Assembly (NCBI GenBank): GCA_002424305.1
Contig: DIQZ01000084.1
Location: 1 to 12,137, forward strand
Source: Firmicutes bacterium UBA5449
Lineage (GTDB): Bacteria > Bacillota > SHA-98 > UBA4971
Length of the DNA: 12,137 nt
Direction: 5' to 3'
The position numbers and the translations under genes are program-made. Below the pieces are notes generated by a model. It was given only the letters and a program-made list of their open reading frames with translations, was not told the origin of the DNA and ran no database searches. Each line of letters begins with the position of its first letter. Within the stretch, counting starts at the first letter, position 1. Of the stretch, positions 7,036 through 12,137 are shown piece after piece.

Positions 7036-7941
7036 TCAACGACGCTTACGATACTTCGCTCTAAGCTGGTGAAGCTTATCGAGCATTTCGAGACAACTCT
7101 CATCTTCTGCTGCTATGCTAAGCACCAAAGCTTCTATAATTACAAGGGGAACTGCGTAAGATCTGGATGTACCGACTTCACCTCTTTTCACAAACAGTAT
7201 GATGTCATCTTCATGCGCTAACTCCGCTTCCACGTAGTCCGTTATAACAACGGCTTTGGCTTTGATAGATCTTGCATGATTCAGAACAATTGCGGTTTCT
7301 TCGTCAGGTTGGGAAAATGTGATCACAACAAGGACATCATCGGATGTCATAACATGGAGGTTTTCAAATAGAGCTCTTCCTCCCTGTGAAAGAGTGTACG
7401 TATAGTATCCATATCTCCGTAAACGGAAGTCCAACATATCCAGGGAGAGCGCTGACATACCACCTTGACCGAAGAGGAAGACGTTCTTTGTGCTACACAA
7501 GGCTTCAACCGCTTGCCAGAAGGCCTTTCGGGACAGCAAGTTACGGGTTTCCTCCAGAGCTGCCACTTGACTATCGACGACTTTGTCGATAATACTATGG
7601 CGATCCGGGGTAAGTTTGAGAAAGCTTCGCACTTTGTCTCCCGGTCCGAGATAAGCCTTAATAAATTTCTGGGCCTCTTTTCGTAGATCCTGATAACCTG
7701 TGTATCCCAAGCCTCGTGCAAAACGAATGACAGTCGGTTCACTTACATCGGCACGATCAGCCAATTGTGCTGCAGAAAGGAAAGGAATTTCAGTTATGTG
7801 GTCTAAGACATACCGACCTAATTGCGCCTGACGCTGTGACATTTTAGGAAGATTCGATTCAAGGGTATCTCTGATGGAAGTGAAATATCCTGCTTCACTT
7901 ACGGTTTCACTCTGTTTGTCTCGCTTATTCTCGTCTTTCAT
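7036..7941 (-). CDS. RpiR-family transcriptional regulator (HTH_6 plus SIS domain)
   Basis: A 301-residue cytoplasmic DNA-binding protein. The N-terminal RpiR helix-turn-helix is clear: MSQRQAQLGRYVLDH (34-48), then SAAQLADRADVSEPTVIRF and ARGLGYTGYQDLR (56-87), the hallmark of the family. A SIS (sugar isomerase) ligand-binding domain covers about 145-285, with VFLFGQGGMSAL and DDVLVVITFSQPDEET. RpiR regulators usually sense phosphorylated sugars through this domain. Here the usual SxSGxT phosphate loop reads TFSQPDEET, so ligand recognition may differ. ATG start with GAGGGG at a normal distance. It follows the epimerase gene at 8003 by 61 bp on the same strand and precedes the ATPase relic by 5 bp. 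It probably controls the minus-strand cluster. Confidence 0.93.
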   Translation of the reverse strand: MKDENKRDKQSETVSEAGYFTSIRDTLESNLPKMSQRQAQLGRYVLDHITEIPFLSAAQLADRADVSEPTVIRFARGLGYTGYQDLRKEAQKFIKAYLGPGDKVRSFLKLTPDRHSIIDKVVDSQVAALEETRNLLSRKAFWQAVEALCSTKNVFLFGQGGMSALSLDMLDFRLRRYGYYTYTLSQGGRALFENLHVMTSDDVLVVITFSQPDEETAIVLNHARSIKAKAVVITDYVEAELAHEDDIILFVKRGEVGTSRSYAVPLVIIEALVLSIAAEDESCLEMLDKLHQLRAKYRKRR

Positions 7942-7971
7942 GTTATCCCCTCATGCTCCTAAAAATCCGCT

Positions 7972-8001
7972 AGTATAAAGGATTGTATTGCTCCTAGCCA
8001 A
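7972..8001 (-). promoter_or_regulatory. Candidate sigma-70 type promoter for the rpiR gene
   Basis: On the minus strand TTGGCT (7996-8001) and TATACT (7972-7977) are 18 bp apart, matching four and five of six consensus bases. They sit in the 61-bp gap just after the stop of the 8003-8872 gene and about 30 bp before the rpiR ATG. This would allow rpiR and the downstream genes to be transcribed separately from the first epimerase gene. Judged by eye only. Confidence 0.35.
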
Positions 8002-8002
8002 A

Positions 8003-8872
8003 TCAACAAGAGACCGATTTCCCGCTGCCAAGGTCACGTTGCCAGGCCATTGCTTGCCAACACCGAGAAAGATGGTCTATGCTCTCAATGAGGTAGTCCA
8101 TCCTCTTAACCTCGACAACTAGGGGAAACTGCCAATTCTCTTCATAGTAGGTCTTAAGAAAAGCTTCATAATCTATGAGACCGCATGGAGTAGCTCTATG
8201 GCTGTCATGAATTCCATCGTTGTTATGTATGTGGGTCAATGCGACATTTTCCGGGCCGAGTTTTCGTATATAAGAAGAAGGATCTTCTCCCAGGAAAGTC
8301 AGATGGCCAACGTCAACTGTGTACTTGATATCGCAACCGAGCTCACGCCGTAAAGCACTTATTTCTTCAACAGCTCGGGCATACTTATATACGCCCTGTC
8401 CTTCTCGTCCTCGGTTTTCCAGACTGATGTTCACCTTAAGACTCCTGGCATACTCCACTACTTCCTTGAAAACTGTAATGGTATTGTGTCTAACCTCGTG
8501 GTATTTCGAAGGAGGCGCCTCACCGTTATCTCCCGGGTGTAGGGTCACAATGGTGCCAGGACCGATCTTGGATGCAAAATCCACAGAACGCCTGAGACCT
8601 TTCAAAGAGGCTTGGCGAACATCTGGATTCATTGAACCCGCGTTGAGTTCCAGATGGAAAGCATGGATTGATACAGGAACTGTCTGAGCAAGCCCACTGA
8701 GGTATTCTGCTACATCATTCTCATCTACGTCTGAGTAGTAAAATACCGGTTCCAGTTTGACTTCAATCCACTCGATGCCATGGTTGATAACATACCTGCA
8801 AAAATCTATGCATGGCAGCTCAGGGTCATAGAAGACAGAGGCTCCTAGAGTTAGTCTGCGCCTATTTGTCAT
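8003..8872 (-). CDS. Sugar isomerase/epimerase-like TIM-barrel protein
   Basis: A 289-residue cytoplasmic protein of the xylose-isomerase-like TIM-barrel superfamily, normal in length and distinct in sequence from the epimerase at 5712-6623. Barrel-strand motifs in order: LTLGASVFY (7-15), IEWIEVKLEP (33-42), VSIHAFHLELN (67-77), TIVTLHPGD (107-115), NISLENRG (148-155), YTVDVGHLTF (184-193), ALTHIHNNDG (211-220) and PLVVEVKR (250-257). His112, Glu152, Asp187, His190, His214/216 and Glu254 are the likely metal and substrate ligands. The ATG start has AGGAGAG about 7 bp upstream. It is the first gene of the minus-strand cluster, reading away from the GntR gene across a shared control region. 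The substrate cannot be named, and members of this fold include isomerases, epimerases and some dehydratases. Confidence 0.9.
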   Translation of the reverse strand: MTNRRRLTLGASVFYDPELPCIDFCRYVINHGIEWIEVKLEPVFYYSDVDENDVAEYLSGLAQTVPVSIHAFHLELNAGSMNPDVRQASLKGLRRSVDFASKIGPGTIVTLHPGDNGEAPPSKYHEVRHNTITVFKEVVEYARSLKVNISLENRGREGQGVYKYARAVEEISALRRELGCDIKYTVDVGHLTFLGEDPSSYIRKLGPENVALTHIHNNDGIHDSHRATPCGLIDYEAFLKTYYEENWQFPLVVEVKRMDYLIESIDHLSRCWQAMAWQRDLGSGKSVSC

Positions 8873-8971
8873 TTTCTCTCTCCTATCTAGGTTGCTATTG
8901 ATAGATTTTATGAGTGTTACGACAGATGCTTCATTGAAAAGCGCATGAAGGATTTTGTGTCATATAGTGCA

Positions 8972-8993
8972 TGTATTGATATATTGCATTACA
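8972..8993. promoter_or_regulatory. Imperfect 22-bp palindrome, possible operator
   Basis: The 22-base stretch begins TGTATTG and ends GCATTACA. Eight of its eleven symmetric base pairs are complementary, including the four outermost on each side. It lies in the AT-rich centre of the divergent region, 100 bp before the 8872 start, where a GntR- or RpiR-family protein could bind. AT-rich DNA makes such matches easily, so this is a weak call. Confidence 0.25.
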
Positions 8994-9055
8994 TATTCAA
9001 CAGGCTCTCGAAAACTCCTTCCGTAAAAAGTAAAAAACATGGGGATCGTTTCTAG

Positions 9056-9072
9056 ATCAACATCCCGTTGAT
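9056..9072. promoter_or_regulatory. Inverted repeat, possible operator of the GntR or RpiR regulator
   Basis: ATCAAC (9056-9061) and GTTGAT (9067-9072) are perfect arms around a 5-base centre. A second overlapping pair, AACATC (9059-9064) and GATGTT (9070-9075), is interleaved with them. The size suits a dimeric helix-turn-helix protein, and the site lies about 27 bp upstream of a TATACA box pointing to the GntR gene, a position suited to autoregulation. I did not find the same motif in front of the other genes in the window. Confidence 0.35.
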
Positions 9073-9204
9073 GTTTTCGCCAAAATTGCAGGAGCAAATA
9101 TACAGACGCAAGAAGGAATTGTGCATATCAAGTAGAAAGGATAAGATAACCATGAGTCATCAGACATCCCAATGTCTGCATCAAGCAAGAAAGGCGATGA
9201 GCGC

Positions 9205-9951
9205 ATGGATGCGGGCAAAAACATGTCCCTGAACTTTAAACCTCTGTATATTCAAGTAAAAGATAAACTGCTGAGTATGATAGAGACAAAGCAATTGCGA
9301 TTCGGCGAGAAACTCCCCTCCGAGCCGGACCTTGCAGAGATGTTCGGAGTAAGTAGGTCCACAGTGAGGGAAGCCATTCGGATAATGGCACAAGAGGGAG
9401 CGGTAATAGTCCGACACGGCCTTGGTACATTTGTTGCCGGAAGTCAGGTGTATGTAAGGAGCGATCTTGGTGCGCTCAAAAGTATTACCTGGGCAATAAA
9501 GCAACGCGGGTGGACTCCGGGTACAACATGCACAGAAATGCACGAGGATGTGGCTGACAACGAGCTTGCCGAGAAATTACAGATTGCTGAATCTGCGCCA
9601 ATAATCTGTATAAAGCGGGTCAGAACTGCAGATTCGACTCCGGTGTTCTACTCTATTCACAAGGTAGTTAAAGAGACCGCCGGCGAGAAAATTCTCAATT
9701 GGAATATGGATGGCTCTTTCTTAGAATTTCTTAAAACTCAGTGTGGCATAGATATTCTATATGCAGTATCTACCGTTCTGCCGGTTAAGAAGCCGAAAAC
9801 AATCACAAACAAACTTGAAATTAATCCCGCCACGCCTATCCTTCTTCTGGATCAGATTCATTACGATGTAAGCAATCGACCAATCTTTAGATCGTACGAT
9901 TACTACCGTACTGATATCTTCGAGTTCAATATAGTGAGACGTATGAGATAA
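9205..9951 (+). CDS. GntR-family transcriptional regulator, HutC subfamily (UTRA domain)
   Basis: A DNA-binding regulator of 248 residues from the preferred ATG at 9205. The GntR winged helix is typical: PLYIQVKDKLLSMI (13-26), GEKLPSEPDLAEMFGVSR (34-51), STVREAIRIMAQEG and VIVRHGLGTFVAG (52-79). A UTRA ligand-binding domain follows, with RGWTPGTTC (101-109), LAEKLQIAESAPIICIKRVR (121-140) and ADSTPVFYS, and ends with SYDYYRTDIFEFNIVR. UTRA domains commonly sense phosphosugars or related metabolites. In-frame ATGs also exist at 9172 (no ribosome binding site) and 9223. The 9205 start has AAAGG about 10 bp upstream and gives the usual family length. It is transcribed with, and probably controls, the downstream binding-protein and permease genes, and may also act on the divergent cluster. 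Confidence 0.92.
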   Translation: MDAGKNMSLNFKPLYIQVKDKLLSMIETKQLRFGEKLPSEPDLAEMFGVSRSTVREAIRIMAQEGAVIVRHGLGTFVAGSQVYVRSDLGALKSITWAIKQRGWTPGTTCTEMHEDVADNELAEKLQIAESAPIICIKRVRTADSTPVFYSIHKVVKETAGEKILNWNMDGSFLEFLKTQCGIDILYAVSTVLPVKKPKTITNKLEINPATPILLLDQIHYDVSNRPIFRSYDYYRTDIFEFNIVRRMR

Positions 9952-10026
9952 AACCGCATAAAACAAACATGTGAATAGCCTCCTATTTTCCCAAGGACTT
10001 ATCAGGGTATGCTTGCACAAGCCTGA

Positions 10027-10161
10027 ATACCTGTACTTTGGCTGAGCGACAAGCTTAGCGCGGATATCATTAAACTGAAGGTTCATTCAATAAGCGAAGG
10101 TGGAAAAGAGAAGGAGGAGATACCCTCACAGGTGTTCTTGGACGAGCTTAGGAATTACTGA
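10027..10161 (+). pseudogene. Possible gene remnant, unidentified
   Basis: After a TGA at 10024-10026 the frame stays open for 44 codons to a TGA at 10159-10161. The translation looks protein-like: VLWLSDKLSADIIKLKVH, SISEGGKEKEEIPSQ, VFLDELRNY. It has amphipathic, charged character and ordinary codons. There is no ATG near its start; the only GTG is nine codons before the end, though an AAGGAGGAG sits upstream of it. The preceding frame (from a GTG at 9971) ends LIRVCLHKPEYLYFG and overlaps it, as a frameshifted relic might. I recognise no family. It may be the tail of a deleted gene between the regulator and binding protein, or simply chance. Confidence 0.25.
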
Positions 10162-10192
10162 ACTACGCGTGTTGCTTGTTGAGACGAGGAAA

Positions 10193-10207
10193 GGACAAGT
10201 TTTGTCC
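10193..10207. promoter_or_regulatory. Perfect short inverted repeat before the second binding-protein gene
   Basis: GGACAA and TTGTCC flank the 3-base centre GTT, 30 bp before the ATG at 10238 and 11 bp before its AAGGGGG ribosome binding site. As RNA it would form only a 6-bp stem with a 3-base loop. As DNA it could be half of a regulator site. It is short enough to occur by chance. Confidence 0.3.
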
Positions 10208-10237
10208 GGATAATCTACAAGGGGGTTTTGAACAGTT

Positions 10238-11242
10238 ATGACTAGGAAGATTGTGCGTGCGTTTCTAATTTGTGCACTCCTCACGTGTACCATGACTAGT
10301 GTCTTTGCTGCTCCCTCCAAGACCCTGCATCTACTAACAGCACTTGATCCTAATGAAGCAAAAATCTATATCGATGAGTTTGAAAAGGCCTCAGGAATCA
10401 AAGTAGTTTCGGTTAGGATGTCAGCAGGCGAGTGTCTGGCAAGATTGAAAGCCGAGGCGAGGAATCCACAATTTTCTGTATGGTTGGGTGGCCCAAGTCC
10501 GGAGTATATTGATGCAACTAAGAACGGACTCCTAGAGTCGTATGTTCCGAAAGGATCTGAGTTCCTGCAGCCTGAACACAGAGATAAAGACTGGAATTGG
10601 GTAGGCTTCTACTTTGGAGCTATCGGATTCGGGTGCAACACAGAATGGTTTGAGAAAAACAATCTCGAATATCCCACTTCCTGGCAAGATCTCTTGAAGC
10701 CTGAATTCAGAGAACAGATTTCCTTCGCATATCCGTACACTTCCGGTACAGCATACACTATTTTGGCAACAGTAATACAGTTGATGGGTGAAGAAGAAGG
10801 TTTCAAATACATGCTCGAGCTTGACAAGAACGTACACCACTATAATACGTCGGGCTCAGCCTGTGTTACCCAAGCCGGGCTTGGAGAGGTTGCTATAGGA
10901 ATAGCATTCTCACACGATGTGATGGCTAAGGGGATTTCTAAAGGATATCCGGTAGCGATGAGTATGCCGTCAGAGGGTACCGGTTTCGAAATTGGCGCCA
11001 TGGCATTGGTTAAGAGCGGTCCTGAACAGGAAGCAGGCAAGGCCTTTATTGATTGGTGTATGACCACAGAGTGCCAGGATCTAATGCAGCAGTGGTTCCG
11101 TATACCTTTGAATCCAGAGGCTAAGGTTGCTGAGGGCGCGGTTACCCGAGAGCAGGTCAAGCTGATTCCATATGACGATGTCTGGGCCGGAGAGAATCAA
11201 GGCCTCCTGAATGAGAAGTGGAGAGAACTAACTAATAAGTAG
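10238..11242 (+). CDS. ABC transporter solute-binding protein, AfuA/FbpA-like (second system)
   Basis: A 334-residue secreted binding protein of the type II periplasmic fold, for a second importer. MTRKIVR plus a hydrophobic core ends in SVFA|APSK, a signal peptidase I site without lipobox. Fold markers are LHLLTALDPNEAKIYIDEF (30-48), VWLGGPSPEYIDA (81-93), GAIGFGCNTEWFEK (127-140), SWQDLLKPEFREQI (148-161), PYTSGTAYT (166-174) and TGFEIGAMALVKSG with AGKAFIDWC. The AFSHD (223-227) and PSEGTGFE (244-251) segments resemble, from memory, the His-Asp and Glu sugar contacts of sugar-phosphate-binding AfuA; this is untested. It has no adjacent Tyr pair for iron. The ATG has AAGGGGG about 12 bp upstream, a rather long spacing. 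The fused-type permease follows after 95 bp. Confidence 0.9.
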   Translation: MTRKIVRAFLICALLTCTMTSVFAAPSKTLHLLTALDPNEAKIYIDEFEKASGIKVVSVRMSAGECLARLKAEARNPQFSVWLGGPSPEYIDATKNGLLESYVPKGSEFLQPEHRDKDWNWVGFYFGAIGFGCNTEWFEKNNLEYPTSWQDLLKPEFREQISFAYPYTSGTAYTILATVIQLMGEEEGFKYMLELDKNVHHYNTSGSACVTQAGLGEVAIGIAFSHDVMAKGISKGYPVAMSMPSEGTGFEIGAMALVKSGPEQEAGKAFIDWCMTTECQDLMQQWFRIPLNPEAKVAEGAVTREQVKLIPYDDVWAGENQGLLNEKWRELTNK

Positions 11243-11337
11243 AATGCATAGGAAGTAAAGACAGTCACTACCCTTGTTCGGGGGAATCCCAGGCAGCAAG
11301 TACGCCTTCCTCGGACTCCTCCGGCAAGGGATTCGGG

Positions 11338-12137
11338 ATGGTGAGTCGTTTGACACGTTTTGAAACCAAGCTCGAACGTCCTTTACAGAGACGATCTGGG
11401 TCAATGGTTGCACAAGAGCCTTTCGTAGTGGTAACCATCGTCGCCATTGCAATATGCCTTATCTTGTTCGTTATTTACCCATTGTATTCCGTACTTAAGA
11501 CAAGCCTCGTACAAAGTGACGGGAGTATCGGTCTTGGGGTTTATCGCGGGCTACTCGCAAAAAGCTACAACCGTCGTCCTCTTGTAAACAGTATTCGTTT
11601 AGGACTCATCGTTGCTCTCCTTGGTACGGTTATCGGATTTATATTCGCCTATTGCACTACAAGAGTGGACATACCTCTAAAGGGTTTTTTTAAAGTAGTG
11701 GCTATGTTCCCCATGATATCGCCGCCTTTTATCATGTCGCTTGCAACGATCATGCTATTCGGCAACAACGGTCTTATCACAAAACAGCTCTTGGGTGGGC
11801 TGGTAAACTTCAGAATATACGGTCTGAGAGGTCTTGTACTGGTCGAGACTCTCGCTTACTTTCCCACAGGATACCTTGTTTTATCCGGAGTGTTGCAGGC
11901 AATTGATCCTTCAATCGAGGATGCGGCCCGCGATCTTGGAGCATCTTGGTGGCACGTGTTTCGAACGATTACACTACCTCTTGCCATCCCAGGAATTGCC
12001 TCTGCATTGCTTCTGATTTTTATTGAATCCCTTGCGGATTTCGGAAATCCCATAATTCTATCTGGTAACTACGAAGTCTTGGCAGTCCAAGCATACTTAC
12101 GTATTACCGGCTTATATGATCTTTCAGGGGGAGCAGG
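11338..12137 (+). CDS. ABC transporter permease of the second importer (3' end outside the window)
   Basis: The frame is open from the ATG at 11338 to the window edge, giving about 266 residues. It begins MVSRLTRFETKLERPLQRR, a basic cytoplasmic tail, then a first membrane segment near VVVTIVAIAICLILFVIYP. More segments follow (NSIRLGLIVALLGTVIGFIF, MFPMISPPFIMSLATIMLF, GLVLVETLAYFPTGYLVL). The coupling EAA loop is IEDAARDLGASWWHVF, then RTITLPLAIPGI, followed by the typical ESLADFGNPIIL. This is the first BPD_transp_1 domain of an FbpB/AfuB-like permease, and a second fused domain is expected beyond the edge. AAGGGA lies about 7 bp upstream, and no earlier in-frame start exists before a TAA. 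Its partner ATPase is not in the window. Confidence 0.9.
   Translation, partial: MVSRLTRFETKLERPLQRRSGSMVAQEPFVVVTIVAIAICLILFVIYPLYSVLKTSLVQSDGSIGLGVYRGLLAKSYNRRPLVNSIRLGLIVALLGTVIGFIFAYCTTRVDIPLKGFFKVVAMFPMISPPFIMSLATIMLFGNNGLITKQLLGGLVNFRIYGLRGLVLVETLAYFPTGYLVLSGVLQAIDPSIEDAARDLGASWWHVFRTITLPLAIPGIASALLLIFIESLADFGNPIILSGNYEVLAVQAYLRITGLYDLSGGA

Larger units (their letters stand above)
8873..9204. promoter_or_regulatory. Divergent intergenic control region
   Basis: About 330 bp separate the minus-strand cluster from the plus-strand GntR gene, both reading outward. The middle is AT-rich. Inside are a perfect inverted repeat at 9056-9072, an imperfect 22-bp palindrome at 8972-8993 and a small 6-bp inverted repeat, CTTCAT (8929-8934) with ATGAAG (8945-8950). 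A TATACA at 9099-9104 could be a -10 box for the GntR gene, but I find no good -35 partner. Near the right end, 9152-9232 encodes a 26-residue ORF in another frame that overlaps the GntR start. Its function, if any, is unclear. Confidence 0.55.
9952..10237 (+). other. Long gap between the GntR and binding-protein genes
   Basis: This 286-bp stretch has no convincing intact gene. It contains an imperfect hairpin at 10003-10033 with a GCTTG/CAAGC core and no T-run, an open coding-like stretch at 10027-10161, a short perfect inverted repeat at 10193-10207 and an AAGGGGG site at 10219-10225 for the next gene. I find no convincing promoter. Confidence 0.5.

Noticed and set aside
4192..7130. An 18-of-19 base match between 4192-4210 and 7112-7130
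   Set aside because: Both copies encode the common hydrophobic string LVLSIA in frame within unrelated genes (permease and rpiR). Shared codons explain it better than a repeat element.
8319..8687. A 122-codon plus-strand open frame opposite the epimerase gene at 8003-8872, and similar long antisense frames elsewhere
   Set aside because: These lie fully inside strongly supported genes on the other strand, have no ribosome binding sites of note and no recognisable domains; they are shadows of real coding sequence.
9152..9232. A 26-codon ORF overlapping the GntR start as a leader peptide
   Set aside because: It has a weak AAAGGA site about 11 bp away and overlaps a well-supported coding region in another frame; there is no sign of function.
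10003..10033. Hairpin after the GntR gene as a terminator
   Set aside because: The stem is interrupted (GCTTG/CAAGC core with unequal bulges) and has no T-run, so it is not supported as a terminator.
11284..11334. GAATCCC (11284-11290) pairing with GGGATTC (11328-11334), which would cover the permease ribosome binding site
   Set aside because: Only 7 bp with a 37-base loop; too weak to call a regulatory switch from sequence alone.
1..12137. Search by eye for mobile elements, CRISPR arrays, tRNAs and attachment sites
   Set aside because: No transposase or integrase motif, no regularly spaced repeats and no tRNA-like cloverleaf were recognised. The direct repeat of the epimerase 3' end is better explained by operon duplication or recombination than by site-specific integration, since no integrase is present.

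Overview
This is a bacterial window with moderate base composition (roughly mid-40s % GC by eye, not counted), strong AGGAGG-type ribosome binding sites and several GTG/TTG starts. Both solute-binding proteins have ordinary signal peptides with no lipobox cysteine. That suits a diderm bacterium or an anaerobic lineage near the Clostridia, Synergistetes, Thermotogae or Spirochaetes, but no marker gene fixes the taxon. I see no rRNA, tRNA, CRISPR array, transposase or integrase.

Layout. Positions 1-8872 are all on the minus strand. In transcription order they hold: a TIM-barrel sugar isomerase/epimerase (8872-8003); an RpiR-type regulator (7941-7036); a decayed C-terminal piece of a MalK-like ABC ATPase (7030-6749); an intact second TIM-barrel epimerase (6623-5712); a complete FbpA/AfuA-type ABC importer, made of a binding protein (5552-4446), a fused two-domain permease (4307-2463) and an ATPase (2461-1322); a decayed C-terminal piece of an epimerase closely related to the intact one (1314-1227); a PfkB-family kinase (1209-322); and the start of a third TIM-barrel epimerase (191-1, continuing off the window). 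After a divergent control region of about 330 bp, the plus strand carries a GntR/HutC regulator (9205-9951), a short stretch that may be a gene remnant, a second FbpA/AfuA-type binding protein (10238-11242) and the first part of its permease (11338 to the window end).

How the genes fit together. Two related importers, three sugar isomerase/epimerase-fold proteins, one sugar kinase and two regulators of sugar-responsive families suggest a locus for taking up and processing a carbohydrate or carbohydrate-like compound. Phosphorylated or acidic sugars are a reasonable guess, because AfuABC-type relatives carry sugar phosphates. The usual automatic label, iron(III) transporter, fits neither the neighbours nor the binding proteins, which have no adjacent tyrosine pair.

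The most notable structure is the pair of gene relics. The order ATPase then epimerase occurs twice: once as ATPase fragment plus intact epimerase, once as intact ATPase plus epimerase fragment. This looks like two related operons laid in tandem or recombined together, each then losing the part kept by the other.
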